A DNA stretch of 64,000 nucleotides from Halobacteriovoraceae bacterium (GCA_020635135.1 JACKAJ010000015.1:62001-126000); one strand, 5' to 3'. Counted from the stretch's first letter, positions 8,763-18,972 are shown. Notes: generated by a model from the letters alone, not told the origin. Made by a program: numbers and translations.

Positions 8763-10828
8763 TGCACTTTTATTTTTTTAATTTTTGGAGCTTTGATTGA
8801 ACTTTTATCGGGAACATAAAGTTCATAGGCTTCACTTAATTCACTTTTTCGATCAAAACGATCAATACTCATGGTTTCAATATAGTAAACACCCGGCAAG
8901 AGATCTTTTAACCCAAAACTTGGAGCTTCTGATATTTTCTTAAAAATTGTTTTCCCAGTTCTATTTTTCAAGCGAATTGCATATTTTTTAGCACCTTCAA
9001 GATTTTCTAATCGAACAACAATATTGCCATCTTGAGCCTTTAATCTTTTTTCGCCTTCACCCATCAAGACCTTTGGAGGCTCCAGTGCTCTCGACATTTT
9101 CATAGAAACGCTTTGCATACTACTCGATGCTATAAGATTGTTATATTGATCAAGGGCAAAGACTTTAATTTTGTAAACTCCCTCTTTTTTGGGAAGTGTA
9201 TGGTATTGCGGTTCATTTGTTGTGCTGTTTTTAGGTTCTTTCTCTCCAGGTTCCCAAAATCGCACTCGGTAATCTCCAACAAAATCATCTAAAGGCTTCT
9301 TCCACTCAAACTTCACATAGTCATCCCCAGTAAAGAAATACTGTTCTTTTAAATTCTGGAAGACAATTGTTGGCATTTTCAGAGCACTCACGTTTCGAGC
9401 TTCACTAAATTGTGAAGTTTTACCATCTCTTCCGACACTGGCAACACTCCATTGAAAACTCCCAAGCTTGTTAAGACGATAAGAATATTGCGGACTTTGA
9501 ATATTCGCTCGTTCAATTATTTTCCCACCTCTTTCTAGTTTAAAGATGTATTCACTCACTCCTTTAATCCGATCCCATCTAAAATCAACCTTCTTCGTTT
9601 TTTTATTAAAGAAAATTTTATGATTGTCTTCTGGGAAAACCAAAGAGGGTGGAAAAATGCTCTTTACTGAAAGTGTAAAATTTCTTTCCTCGCTGACGAC
9701 GGGTTTATCAAAATCGGGAAGATAAGCTTTAACTCGCCAAAAGTAACGTCCGCTGGGGATGGCCTTTTTAAGATCAAAATAAAAATCATTAACCTTCCCT
9801 TGATTCACAATTGTTTTAAACTGAGGGTCTTTGGCAATTTGAATTTCATAGGAATCTGATTTTTGCTCATGTGTCCAAGAAAAATTCAGGTCAAATTCAT
9901 TTTTTGGAAGAGTAATATCTTCACCCGCTCCAGGTGATATGAGCTGGGGATTTTTAATTTCAGAAACAATATTTTTATAAACAGGAGATTCTATTAACTC
10001 TCCCCCTGAATTTTTACCAACGAGTTTCCAAAAGAGAACTCCTGGATTTGTTTTAATTTGAGTTTCACCTTTTGAGGCCAAAACTTCATTTTTCGTTTTA
10101 AATTTTAAATTTTCTCTCTCATGACCATAAAAGACAGAAATCTGATAATCTCCTTGAAACGGAACCCATCGGATGGGGATGGCCTCATTTTTTTGAATAT
10201 AAACTGTTTGGGAAAATTGAGGGTAAATAATTTCGAGATTAAATTGCTGTTTTTGGATATCTTTTGCCAAAGTCGCTGAAGCACCTTTTCCAAGAGTTTC
10301 TGACTGCCCTCCAACACTGGCCTTCGCCTCCCCTTTGAGAACGTTTACTTCGAAATCCCCTGTTTTACTTTTTGAAAAGCTCAACTGTCCAGAAGAAAGA
10401 GAGACCGATTTATTTCCAGACTTTAATTCGATTTGCCCTTCACCGCTGCCATTTGCTTGATCAACAAAAAGGCTCCCTTCTAAAACGTCGAGTGAAAATT
10501 TTTGATCATCAAGTTCAATAACAACCATTGTGTTGGGATCTATCTCAATGGTAGAGCCATTTTTGATAAATTTAACTGTTGCTTCCGCACCTTCCCCAGT
10601 TCTTAACATTTCCCCTTGGAAAAGTTCGGCATTGATTTCAAGTGGGCTCCACAAAATAGCATTCTGAGCTTTCTTTTCGACATCGTTTCTCTTGTATTCA
10701 AGTTTCGCTACTGCTTCTAAGTTAAGGTTATTATTATTTCCAGGAGGTTCAGGTTTTAGAAAAGTATAGCTCAGAAAAATTCCTGCACTGCTTATTAAAA
10801 TGGCAAGTATGTACCTGATGAGACTCAA
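8759..10828 (-). CDS. FecR-domain protein with multiple FN3-like repeats
   Basis: 689 residues. One N-terminal membrane segment (about 3-24, IRYILAILISSAGIFLSYTFL) puts the rest in the periplasm. Residues about 60-190 are FecR-like: LFQGEMLRTGEGAEATVKF, then GSTIEIDPNTMVVIEL and a second beta layer. About 200-689 are consecutive FN3-like units (DSYEIQIAKDPQFKT, FDFRWDRIKGVSEYIF type). The only plausible start is TTG at 10826-10828, with AAGGAAG about 8 nt before it. It overlaps the barrel gene behind it by ATGA. It is divergent from the adenylate cyclase at 11090, so a shared periplasmic sensing task is plausible. FecR itself transmits outer-membrane signals in iron uptake; here no sigma factor is adjacent. 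Confidence 0.82.
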   Translation of the reverse strand: MSLIRYILAILISSAGIFLSYTFLKPEPPGNNNNLNLEAVAKLEYKRNDVEKKAQNAILWSPLEINAELFQGEMLRTGEGAEATVKFIKNGSTIEIDPNTMVVIELDDQKFSLDVLEGSLFVDQANGSGEGQIELKSGNKSVSLSSGQLSFSKSKTGDFEVNVLKGEAKASVGGQSETLGKGASATLAKDIQKQQFNLEIIYPQFSQTVYIQKNEAIPIRWVPFQGDYQISVFYGHERENLKFKTKNEVLASKGETQIKTNPGVLFWKLVGKNSGGELIESPVYKNIVSEIKNPQLISPGAGEDITLPKNEFDLNFSWTHEQKSDSYEIQIAKDPQFKTIVNQGKVNDFYFDLKKAIPSGRYFWRVKAYLPDFDKPVVSEERNFTLSVKSIFPPSLVFPEDNHKIFFNKKTKKVDFRWDRIKGVSEYIFKLERGGKIIERANIQSPQYSYRLNKLGSFQWSVASVGRDGKTSQFSEARNVSALKMPTIVFQNLKEQYFFTGDDYVKFEWKKPLDDFVGDYRVRFWEPGEKEPKNSTTNEPQYHTLPKKEGVYKIKVFALDQYNNLIASSSMQSVSMKMSRALEPPKVLMGEGEKRLKAQDGNIVVRLENLEGAKKYAIRLKNRTGKTIFKKISEAPSFGLKDLLPGVYYIETMSIDRFDRKSELSEAYELYVPDKSSIKAPKIKKIKVQ

Positions 10829-11089
10829 TGTTCTCTTCCTTCATTAAAAAAAATAATCCTCTTTATTATATGCTATTTTTTTAGAGTAAAGAATTAAGCA
10901 AAGTTTCTCACCACTTAGAATTATCGGGTTCTTTAATCAAGTTTTATATAATTTCGCAAGCCCCTTCCTATCAGCCTCTTTTTTAACTTAACAACCTTCA
11001 CAAGTATTTAGTTTATCGATTCAATAAAGTAATTTTTTCCTCTTTCACTCACACAAGTCACAAAGTCTTTTTTTTTCCCGAAATGTTTC

Positions 11090-12937
11090 ATGAAGATGAA
11101 GAAAAAAATAAAAATGAAAATTCCTCTTTTAATCAAGATGGTCTTCCTAATTGGAGTCATGCTTATTGCTTCCAATTTGTATATTTCAGGGAAGAACAGT
11201 GAACTTGTAACAGCAAAATCAATTGACAAAGAAAAAGATTTCAATCAAACATTAACAAGAACACTTTCTGTGAATATTGAATCCATTACTCAATCTCTCA
11301 TTGATGAATTCACGAACTATTCGACTGAACTTATTCAAGCACATAATGATCGCGATCTCACCAAATTTAAAATTGTAGAAACAAAAGTTAGTAAAAATAA
11401 AAATATTTATTTTTTGAGAATTTTTCAGCTGGATTCTTCAGGTCAATATCGCCTAATGAATGAAATCAATCATGATACTGAAAAAGAAGAAGAAAAATCC
11501 GTCAATATGATTGATAACTCTCAAGAAAAAGCAGCCATCATGCAGGCTTCCCAAGGAAATCCCCTTGTTGAAAGAGTGAAAAGTCCCGTAGGGAAACGCC
11601 CAGTTGTAATGTTTTCAGTTCCAGTAATCAAAGATGGAAGTAAATTTACTTACATCGCTACTTTTTATCTCAACTTTGAATTTTTCTATCAATTTATTCC
11701 AAAAGATCTCCTTCAATACAATATCTTTTTTACTGATCACAATGGAGAACTCATTTTTTATACACAAAAGGATATTCTCAATACAATGTTTGCGAAGAGC
11801 AAAAAAATTATTGATGATATTCTTGCTAGTGAACTTTCTACCATTACCAAACAATTTCAAGAAAATGATGAGGATTATTTTGTCATTTCTAAACGGACAA
11901 AACACAATATCGTTGTATACAGTCGCCTTTCAGTTTTTTCAGTAACAAAACTCGCAAAATATATCGCCAAACAAGGACAATTTGTTCTTGGAATAGTTAT
12001 TTCAATCGCCTTTTTCTTTCTTTTTGTTTTCTCTTCGAGTATTACTTCACCGATTGAAAAGCTCGAGCAACTACTCAAAGAAGTTTCCAAAGGAAATTTT
12101 GAAGTCACCGCCTCTGACACGATACGTTCCCGAGATGAAGTGGGATCTCTAGCGCGAAGTTTTGATGAGATGACCAGCGGTTTGCGAGAACGTGAAAAAA
12201 TGAAAAATCTCTTTAATAAACTCCACGGTGAAGATATCACAGATGAACTTCTCAATAGTGAGCTCAAGCCAGAAGGCTCGAGTAAGAACGTCGTTGTTTT
12301 CTTTAGTGACATTAGAGGATTTACAGATTTTAGTGAACACCATAGTCCAGAAGAAGTTGTTGAAATGCTCAACTCTTATTTTGAAGTCATGGTAAGAATT
12401 ATCAATGAATACGATGGAGTCGTCGATAAATTTATTGGAGACGCTATCGTTGCCGTCTGGGGTATTAAAGAAGAAACCGATCGAGATTGCCACAAGGCCA
12501 TCACGGCCTGTATGGAAATGAGAAAAGCTCTTGAAGTTTATAACCAAGAAAGAATCGATCAAGGAAAAAACGCTATATTTACAGGTGCAGGCCTTAACAC
12601 TGGAAGAGTCATTTCTGGAACAATCGGGTCCACTCAAAGAATGGAATACACAGTTATTGGTGATACGGTGAACACCGCTGCACGAATAGAAGCTTCTACT
12701 AAAGGATTTGGAACTGATCTTCTCATTAGCCAATCAATTAAAGATAAAATTGAAAAAGAATTTATTATTGAAAAAGCAGGAGAAGTTAAAGCCAAAGGTA
12801 AATCCGATGCCCTTTGCCTCTATAACGTCCTCGGTACCATCGATGAAAGTGGTGTCAAACACATCGTTAAAACTCCTTATTCAAGTTACAAAAAAGATGA
12901 TGGTGGTGGCGGCAAAACCCAAATCGTCAATGGGTAG
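11090..12937 (+). CDS. Membrane adenylate cyclase, class IIIb, with periplasmic sensor and HAMP
   Basis: 615 residues. A first membrane segment (about 11-31), a periplasmic Cache-like sensor region (about 35-285), a second membrane segment (about 297-315), a HAMP linker (about 316-375) and a class III cyclase domain (about 395-585). Metal-binding Asp residues lie in FFSDIRGFTDF and DKFIGDAIVAVWG. The Lys of DKFIGD and the Thr of EYTVIGD are the Lys/Thr pair that selects ATP in class IIIb cyclases. The Asn and Arg of VNTAARIE are the transition-state residues. All catalytic positions are intact, so it should make cAMP. The start is uncertain, with ATGs at codons 1, 3 and 9 and no clear ribosome site. 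The 3' end overlaps oleD by 11 bp (convergent). Confidence 0.92.
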   Translation: MKMKKKIKMKIPLLIKMVFLIGVMLIASNLYISGKNSELVTAKSIDKEKDFNQTLTRTLSVNIESITQSLIDEFTNYSTELIQAHNDRDLTKFKIVETKVSKNKNIYFLRIFQLDSSGQYRLMNEINHDTEKEEEKSVNMIDNSQEKAAIMQASQGNPLVERVKSPVGKRPVVMFSVPVIKDGSKFTYIATFYLNFEFFYQFIPKDLLQYNIFFTDHNGELIFYTQKDILNTMFAKSKKIIDDILASELSTITKQFQENDEDYFVISKRTKHNIVVYSRLSVFSVTKLAKYIAKQGQFVLGIVISIAFFFLFVFSSSITSPIEKLEQLLKEVSKGNFEVTASDTIRSRDEVGSLARSFDEMTSGLREREKMKNLFNKLHGEDITDELLNSELKPEGSSKNVVVFFSDIRGFTDFSEHHSPEEVVEMLNSYFEVMVRIINEYDGVVDKFIGDAIVAVWGIKEETDRDCHKAITACMEMRKALEVYNQERIDQGKNAIFTGAGLNTGRVISGTIGSTQRMEYTVIGDTVNTAARIEASTKGFGTDLLISQSIKDKIEKEFIIEKAGEVKAKGKSDALCLYNVLGTIDESGVKHIVKTPYSSYKKDDGGGGKTQIVNG

Positions 12938-13916
12938 CGCTAAGACGTTCTAACCCTTCTTCTATCTTCACTCTTACCTGGTAATCAAAATCTTGTTTTG
13001 CTTTTTGATGAGAAAAATAATGATCTTTACTCAGTTGCAAGGCCACAAATCTTGTCATCGGTGGCTCGTTTTTAAGTTTGAACCATTTGAAAACTTTTTC
13101 TAAAACTAAACCTAAAAGATAGCAAAAACGCGACGAAAGGCTTTTTTCTATGGGATCAACATTTTGAGTTTTTAAAAGTTGATTGATAAATGACCACAAC
13201 TTCACTGGTCTTTCTTGACCGATAAAATAACTAGAACCCCCAGCTAACTCTCCACTTATTAATTTTTTCAATGCTTGGATATGGGCCCAGGCTGCATTAT
13301 CGACATAGATTATATCGACAAGATTTTCTCCATCACCCACTATTTTCAATTTTCCAGACTTCGCCTTATCGACCAAACGGGGAAGAATATGGGGATCTCC
13401 TGGCCCCCAGATGAGATGAGGCCGAATGGCCAAGGTTTTCAAGGTCTCTGTATTCCAATTCAAAACCTCTTTTTCGGCCAAGGATTTTGTTTTTGCATAG
13501 GCAGTTAAAAACGCACTGGCATAAGGAACTTTTTCACTGGCCCCGCGAATGGCCTTTCTGCCAAAAACAACACTGGGAGTAGAAGTGTAGACAAAATATT
13601 TCACACCATATTTATGGCAAAGCGTGAGGAGATTGATTGTCCCTTTAAAATTAATGGAATAATAATCTTCGAATTCACCCCAAATACCTGCCTTGGCGGC
13701 AGTATGGATAACAGCTTCAATTTTATTTTCTGAAAAAACTTTTTCAAGTTCTTCTATATTTCTTAAATCTACGGCAAATTGCTCAACACCAATTTTGTAT
13801 AGCTCAGGATAAATCTTTCGATTGATTCCCAAGAGTTGAAATTGTTTTTCAATGGATAAAAATTCACAGATTTTTTTACCGAGAAAGCCACCGGCACCTG
13901 TGATAAGGATCTTCAT
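12927..13916 (-). CDS. oleD: OleD: NADPH-dependent 2-alkyl-3-ketoalkanoate reductase
   Basis: 329 residues, extended SDR. The nucleotide motif is ITGAGGFLGKKI at the N-terminus, then HTAAKAGIWGEFEDYYSIN, YTSTPSVVFG, the catalytic YAKTK (Tyr140, Lys144) and VDIIYVDNAAWAHIQAL. These blocks match OleD, which reduces the beta-keto acid made by OleA to a 2-alkyl-3-hydroxy acid. It is last in the seven-gene minus-strand operon and overlaps oleC by 4 bp (ATGA). Generic 3-beta-hydroxysteroid dehydrogenase/epimerase would be the alternative name, but the oleC, oleB and oleA neighbours settle it. Confidence 0.92.
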   Translation of the reverse strand: MKILITGAGGFLGKKICEFLSIEKQFQLLGINRKIYPELYKIGVEQFAVDLRNIEELEKVFSENKIEAVIHTAAKAGIWGEFEDYYSINFKGTINLLTLCHKYGVKYFVYTSTPSVVFGRKAIRGASEKVPYASAFLTAYAKTKSLAEKEVLNWNTETLKTLAIRPHLIWGPGDPHILPRLVDKAKSGKLKIVGDGENLVDIIYVDNAAWAHIQALKKLISGELAGGSSYFIGQERPVKLWSFINQLLKTQNVDPIEKSLSSRFCYLLGLVLEKVFKWFKLKNEPPMTRFVALQLSKDHYFSHQKAKQDFDYQVRVKIEEGLERLSATH

Positions 13917-15604
13917 GTTTCGAGTCTCGGTTTTGTGTCATTCATCAGTTTTTGAGATAAACGAGCTTTAGCCTCTTCACCTAATTTAATGCGATCAATT
14001 TTAATATTGTGGCGTGTATCCACAGGCAATTTTTCAAAAAGCATAAATCGAAGAATCTTTTCAGTGTGATCATGTTTTTTAGCAATAAATTCAAGTTCAC
14101 TGAAAAATTTCTCTTGAACTCCAAGGTTGAGATCCATTTTATGATCTTTTCTAATAACCGCCAGTGCAGGTTTTCCTTCAATTTGGATCAAAGCCGTATT
14201 TTCAATATCAGGGTGTTCATTAAATATAGCCTCGACTGAGGCTGGATAAAATCTTTGAGTTTCAAAAACAAATGAGTGATCTTTTCTTCCAAGAAACCAC
14301 AAACGTCCCCAATCATCGAGATATCCCATATCCCCCATCCGGTGCCAATGAGTTTGTCCATCTGCTATTCTAATTTTTTTGGTCCGCTCCTCATCGCCAT
14401 AATACCCTCTCGTTGCAGTATCCGATCTGACGATAATCTCTCCAGCATCTCCAGTACTGAGGACTTGGGCCTCTTTAATATCATTGATCACTTCATCACT
14501 TGGAGCAATGATTTGTATTTCAACTCCTTTAACAGGATAACCAACACAAACACCTGAACCTTTAGAGGTCATGGACTTCGTTTCCCCTAAAATCATTGAC
14601 GAAGAAATCAGAGCAACTGGTAAGCATTCTGTTGCTCCATAGGGCGTATAAATGGCCGCATTGGGAAATATTTTTTGTAATTTAAAAATTAATCTTCCAT
14701 CAACTGGAGCACCAAACATCGCGAGGGATTTCAAGCATGTCACTTCAACTTTTTTCTTTTTAGAATAATCCGCAACATTTTTCCATATGCTTGGAGAACC
14801 TGCTGCAAAAGTAATAGAATTTTCTTCTATATCACGAATGACTTTTTTAGGATTAGCCTGCGATGGCTTGGATGCATCGATTTCAGGTATGTAAACAGTC
14901 ATTCCCATCGCCAGTGTAAAAAGAGAAAACAAAGGAAATCCTGGATAATCGCGATCCTCTGGAGTCAGCATAAACATTTCTTTAAGTTTAAATGTTTGGC
15001 GGACAAACATTTCCATAGTGTATTCTACTCCTTTGGGAGTTCCCGTCCCTCCGGAGGTAAAAAGAATTGCCGCAAGCTCATTTTTTTGAAAATCGACTAT
15101 ATCTAATTGGTTGTGATGATTTTTAATAATTTTTTTAAGAGAATGGCTTCCGAGAACAGTTCCATCCACATTCACTAATATTTTAATATTTTTAAAAAAA
15201 CGCTTCTTAAATTGTCTCAGCATATGAATTTTAGAAATTCCAATCAAGGCCTCGGCACCAACTTCTTCAATGCATTTTAACAGATTGTCTGTTCCCATAC
15301 CTGGATCAATAAACACAGGCACGGCCCCAATTTTAAACAAGGCAAACACAATGCAAGGAAAATCAAATCCCGGAGGAACAAACACTAAAGTTTTGGTCCC
15401 TCTTGTAATCCCAATACTTTCAAGAGAATTACCAATAACATTTGATCTTTTATCGAGCTCATCAAAGCTAATGCATTGAAAATTTTTTTCAAAGTCTGAG
15501 GAGAAATTGAAAAAACTAGATTTTCTAACAACGACAGCTTGTTTGCTGGGATTTTCAGCACTAAAGTGCGCAATAAAATGAGCAACGTTAAGTTTATTGG
15601 TCAT
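13913..15604 (-). CDS. oleC: OleC: beta-lactone synthetase (AMP-forming ANL superfamily)
   Basis: 563 residues, ANL adenylating enzyme. The ATP loop is LFTSGGTGTPKGVEYT, followed by FPLFSLFTLAMGMTVYIP, the A5-type YGATECLP, and MGDMGYLDDWGRLWFLGRKD towards the C-terminus. The FIDPGMG block near residue 105 and YGATECLP are characteristic of OleC. The family activates the 2-alkyl-3-hydroxy acid with ATP and closes a cis beta-lactone. It overlaps oleB by 11 bp and oleD by 4 bp. oleB and oleC are separate genes here, unlike the OleBC fusions of actinobacteria. Action is cytoplasmic, probably in an OleBCD assembly. Confidence 0.93.
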   Translation of the reverse strand: MTNKLNVAHFIAHFSAENPSKQAVVVRKSSFFNFSSDFEKNFQCISFDELDKRSNVIGNSLESIGITRGTKTLVFVPPGFDFPCIVFALFKIGAVPVFIDPGMGTDNLLKCIEEVGAEALIGISKIHMLRQFKKRFFKNIKILVNVDGTVLGSHSLKKIIKNHHNQLDIVDFQKNELAAILFTSGGTGTPKGVEYTMEMFVRQTFKLKEMFMLTPEDRDYPGFPLFSLFTLAMGMTVYIPEIDASKPSQANPKKVIRDIEENSITFAAGSPSIWKNVADYSKKKKVEVTCLKSLAMFGAPVDGRLIFKLQKIFPNAAIYTPYGATECLPVALISSSMILGETKSMTSKGSGVCVGYPVKGVEIQIIAPSDEVINDIKEAQVLSTGDAGEIIVRSDTATRGYYGDEERTKKIRIADGQTHWHRMGDMGYLDDWGRLWFLGRKDHSFVFETQRFYPASVEAIFNEHPDIENTALIQIEGKPALAVIRKDHKMDLNLGVQEKFFSELEFIAKKHDHTEKILRFMLFEKLPVDTRHNIKIDRIKLGEEAKARLSQKLMNDTKPRLET

Positions 15605-16523
15605 TATTTAAAAATTTCCTTATTTCATCTGTAGCTTGTTCGAGATCATCTTCCAAGACGTAGTGCCCTGCCTCTTCAAAAATGACTCCTTGAGCATGAG
15701 GGAAAAAATCGAGAAATTTCTTAAAAAAGCCAAGATGAAAACAAAAATCTTTAGCTCCCCAGATCAATAATACAGGCAACTCGACATCTAAAAGCTGGTC
15801 TTCGATATTCTTCAATGTTTGGTAACTTTGATCACTAGGACCGAGTGGAATATCCTTAACAAAATCATCGATGGCCTTACGGTTTTTAAAACTATTATAA
15901 GGAAAGAGATAGGCATTCTTAGTCTTCTTACTTAATTTTTTCGAGCTCGCCATAAAGGTCGCTGCCCATGAAAATCCCCCCAAAAAGCGATTGATAAAAC
16001 TCCCAAGCCAAGGGCGGCGGCACCAGGCAATACTCGCCGGAATATCCGTAGAATTAAACACGGCTGTATTAAGAAATATGAGGCTTTCAAATTTCTCACG
16101 GTTTTGCAAAACACTGCCCATTCCAATGGCCCCGCCCCAGTCATGAGCCACCAAGTGAATTTTTTTTAAGCCCATCCCTTCTATAAATTCACTCAAATGC
16201 TCAATCCGGTCTTGGAGTGTTAACTTTTTCAAATCATTTTTTGATGAAAGCCCGCAACCCAAGTGATCGATGGCAATCACCCGGTATTGATTCTTAAAAT
16301 TCTTGATGAGATTTCTAAAATAATAAGACCAAGTGGGGTTTCCGTGAACCATCAACATCACTTCAGCTGCATCGGGATCTCCCTCATCCACATAGTGCAT
16401 GAGAGATCCATTATTCAAGGCATACCAATTTGATTCAAAAGGATAATCTGATTTTAGCTCTTGAAATTGAGTTGGATTTAAGTGTTGATGGCGTATGACT
16501 TGCTCAACATTTTCTACAAACAT
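15594..16523 (-). CDS. oleB: OleB: beta-lactone decarboxylase (alpha/beta hydrolase)
   Basis: 309 residues, haloalkane-dehalogenase-like alpha/beta hydrolase. The oxyanion block is VHGNPTWSYYFRN; the nucleophile is Asp128 in VAHDWGGAIGMG; the catalytic His287 lies in EEAGHYVLED. OleB removes CO2 from the beta-lactone to release the cis-olefin. With only this sequence haloalkane dehalogenase would be possible, but a position between oleA (10-bp overlap) and oleC (11-bp overlap) makes the olefin role much more likely. It is cytosolic; there is no signal peptide. Confidence 0.93.
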   Translation of the reverse strand: MFVENVEQVIRHQHLNPTQFQELKSDYPFESNWYALNNGSLMHYVDEGDPDAAEVMLMVHGNPTWSYYFRNLIKNFKNQYRVIAIDHLGCGLSSKNDLKKLTLQDRIEHLSEFIEGMGLKKIHLVAHDWGGAIGMGSVLQNREKFESLIFLNTAVFNSTDIPASIAWCRRPWLGSFINRFLGGFSWAATFMASSKKLSKKTKNAYLFPYNSFKNRKAIDDFVKDIPLGPSDQSYQTLKNIEDQLLDVELPVLLIWGAKDFCFHLGFFKKFLDFFPHAQGVIFEEAGHYVLEDDLEQATDEIRKFLNNDQ

Positions 16524-17548
16524 TTTAAACCTGCCATGGAACAGTGAAGTCCGCTCCCTATTCCCAAAAGGGCCACGTTATCAGAAGATTTAATGAACTG
16601 ATCCTCAATGGCTTTATCAAGGGCACTAAAAATTGCAGCGGAACCTGAATTCCCGTAATATTCAAAAATTGAATAATCTTTTTCAATGTTAATTTTTAAA
16701 TTCTTATAAATATTATCGCGATGGAATTTTCCAACTTGATGAGAGATCACTTTATCAAAATGATCTCCTTGGTCTTCATACTGATAAACAAATTTTTTCC
16801 AATTCTGGCTTCCAAGCTCAATACCTGCATTCAAAAGTTCTTCTGAATCTGTCCGCATTAAAATCCCTTCAGAAGTCTGGCCACCTCGACACAAATGGCT
16901 GACAGAAGTATTGCTAAGATTTTCTATCCTTTCCAGTGCGAGTCCTTTACTGGCGAAATTTTTATGCGAAACCACCACGGCCACGGCCGCTGAACCAATA
17001 GTCAGCGAAGCGATAAATGGCTTAATGCTTTTGCGAGTTAAGGTTTTATCATTCAGGAGTTTCTGAATAGTATCCTTCAAAAGTGAACCACTATTTTCAC
17101 CAGAAACTAAAAGTGCCTTCTTGATTGTCTTTCTTTCTATCATTTCAGCTGCAACTTGAAGACCAGAAAGCATTCCTAAACAAGCATTGCTCAGATCAAA
17201 ATTGATAACATGATTTTTTAATCCACTCAGCCTGTGCACTTCCGAAGCTGTAGAAGGTTCCATTTGATCTCGGCATACAGAACAGTTAATAAGGAGATCG
17301 ACTTCATTAATTAAACTTTTTTGATCTTTAAATATTTTCTCAACGGCCAAATTTGCAATTGTGCTCGGACTCATTTCTCGTGGCCAAAAACCTCTTCTTT
17401 TAATTCCCGTAATAAGTTCAAGTCTTCCCGGAGGTAGTTTTAAGCGCTTGTATGTTTCATCTAAAAGTTTTTCAATTTCTGATGATGTGAGATATTCAGG
17501 AGGATCAATAGACGCAATTTTTTCAATGACAACATTTTCGTAATTCAC
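16514..17548 (-). CDS. oleA: OleA: head-to-head acyl-condensing thiolase-fold enzyme
   Basis: 344 residues, FabH-like thiolase fold. The block SVCRDQMEPSTASEVHRLSG carries the OleA-specific Glu (Glu97) in EPSTA. The nucleophile is Cys123 in LSNACLGML; His270 (ISHQVGKFH) and Asn300 (YYGNSGSAA) complete the triad. OleA condenses two fatty acyl thioesters to a 2-alkyl-3-keto acid, the committed step of long-chain olefin synthesis. The start is GTG at 17546-17548 with AGGAG 7 nt upstream, overlapping the stop of the CrtI-like gene (GTGA). The immediately upstream ACP and ketosynthase suggest that one or both acyl donors may be ACP-bound, whereas studied OleA proteins use acyl-CoA. Confidence 0.95.
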   Translation of the reverse strand: MNYENVVIEKIASIDPPEYLTSSEIEKLLDETYKRLKLPPGRLELITGIKRRGFWPREMSPSTIANLAVEKIFKDQKSLINEVDLLINCSVCRDQMEPSTASEVHRLSGLKNHVINFDLSNACLGMLSGLQVAAEMIERKTIKKALLVSGENSGSLLKDTIQKLLNDKTLTRKSIKPFIASLTIGSAAVAVVVSHKNFASKGLALERIENLSNTSVSHLCRGGQTSEGILMRTDSEELLNAGIELGSQNWKKFVYQYEDQGDHFDKVISHQVGKFHRDNIYKNLKINIEKDYSIFEYYGNSGSAAIFSALDKAIEDQFIKSSDNVALLGIGSGLHCSMAGLKCL

Positions 17549-18972
17549 GATCTGTCTCCTAAATTTGATCCGTACATATTGGCTACTGAAATGCCACTAA
17601 GAAGCGAGCCGACAATTCCTAGGAATCCTTGATCTGTTCCAATAACAAAGAGATTTTTTAGTGAAGTTTTTCCATCAGCAATTTTTTGCGTGGCCCCGTA
17701 GACGGCACCCTTAAAGTGTGACGTGTATTTTTCTATCGTTCTCGGAGTGAAGGCATCCCAGTACTTCAAAGTTCTATCATCTTGAGGAACAACTTTTTTG
17801 ATGAGTTCCAACGCCGACTTTTTAGTTTTCTCTTTAATAGTTTTATATTCATCTTGGTTTAAAGTCTTCCATTTTTCATAATTGGCAATGAATGTAATAC
17901 GGATGAGACCTTCATCACTTTCATACTCGCGATAATTATCTGTAAAGCATACCACGGCACTTCGAGTATCTACATAATCATCTGGTTTCTTATATTCATA
18001 ACTTTCTGTTTCATTGTAAAAAATAATTGTCTTGTCACAGACGTTTGGATCAATATTTTTATCATAGACAAAAAGCAACTCGACAAAGCTCAAGTTTCCA
18101 ATGACTTTTTGTTTTAAATCTTTCTTCCCTAGTAAGCTGTAAGTTTCCGCCAGGCCAGCTGAAGAATAAATCTGATCAGCTCTCAAAACTTCACCATTTT
18201 CTAAATGAACTTCAGTCGCCTGATTCTCGTGAGCTACAATTTTTTTAACACTAGAGCGATAAAGAAGATCAACATTATTTTCTTGAATTTTATTTTCTAA
18301 AACTTCGATTAATGTTCGCACTCCTCCATAAGGTCTCGCAAATCCCTCCATATAAATGGACTTAAACAAAATTACAAACTGGCGTAAATCGACATCATTC
18401 TCCCAAGAACTTCCATAGATAAGTGTTGGGAAAAGAACAATCTCAACCAAGCGAGAATTTTGCAGAGTCCTTTCCAAAAATTCTCGACCTGACACAAACT
18501 CTGTCGTTATTTGATTGTCATCATATGTGTTTATAAATTCGACTAACTTTTGAAAATGAGAAAAGTTTTCTGGAAAAGATTTTTCAATTTGTTGAACAAA
18601 ATAATCAAAGTTGTTTGAAAAATTGACTCCAATATCTCCAACTTGAATACGCGATTCACTTTGTTCCTTAAGTTTCAGATCATCGTAAGGAATTCGCAAT
18701 TGTCTTAAAACCTTTATGAGTGGATTTTTTTTACTATTTTTTCTCGCAAAATTCGTAAGGGCGTGTAACCCAACATCAAATTTTCGAACGCCAACTCGCT
18801 TCCCATCTTGATCAATTTTTCCTCTTTGGTAATAGGAATTGAGTCCACCTGGGATAGAATGTTTTTCTAGGAGCGCGACCTTCTTACCGAACATCCCCAA
18901 ACGAATAGCACAGGCCATGCCCGACATACCTGCTCCGATGACAATAGCATCATATTTTTTTGGCATGGCCAT
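17545..18972 (-). CDS. CrtI-like FAD-dependent oxidoreductase, second copy
   Basis: 475 residues. Rossmann motif IVIGAGMSGMACAIRL at the N-terminus, then LLEKHSIPGGLNSYYQRG, and a C-terminal FAD contact FVIGTDQGFLGIVGSLLSG. This is the phytoene desaturase / retinol saturase superfamily, diverged from the copy at 3774-5243. I choose ATG at 18970-18972, after an AAAGA; an in-frame TTG one codon earlier is less likely. It sits between the acyl carrier protein (9-bp gap) and oleA (4-bp overlap), so it most likely acts on the carrier-bound acyl chain before OleA condensation, or on the coupled product. No carotenoid pathway is visible. Confidence 0.88.
   Translation of the reverse strand: MAMPKKYDAIVIGAGMSGMACAIRLGMFGKKVALLEKHSIPGGLNSYYQRGKIDQDGKRVGVRKFDVGLHALTNFARKNSKKNPLIKVLRQLRIPYDDLKLKEQSESRIQVGDIGVNFSNNFDYFVQQIEKSFPENFSHFQKLVEFINTYDDNQITTEFVSGREFLERTLQNSRLVEIVLFPTLIYGSSWENDVDLRQFVILFKSIYMEGFARPYGGVRTLIEVLENKIQENNVDLLYRSSVKKIVAHENQATEVHLENGEVLRADQIYSSAGLAETYSLLGKKDLKQKVIGNLSFVELLFVYDKNIDPNVCDKTIIFYNETESYEYKKPDDYVDTRSAVVCFTDNYREYESDEGLIRITFIANYEKWKTLNQDEYKTIKEKTKKSALELIKKVVPQDDRTLKYWDAFTPRTIEKYTSHFKGAVYGATQKIADGKTSLKNLFVIGTDQGFLGIVGSLLSGISVANMYGSNLGDRS

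Noticed and set aside
11875..12372. 165-residue minus-strand frame inside the adenylate cyclase gene
   Set aside because: Ser/Arg-rich antisense shadow of HAMP and cyclase codons, without a start signal.
15594..16523. Haloalkane dehalogenase
   Set aside because: Fold and HGNPTW motif fit, but the gene is embedded between oleA and oleC with overlaps, so OleB is the better reading.
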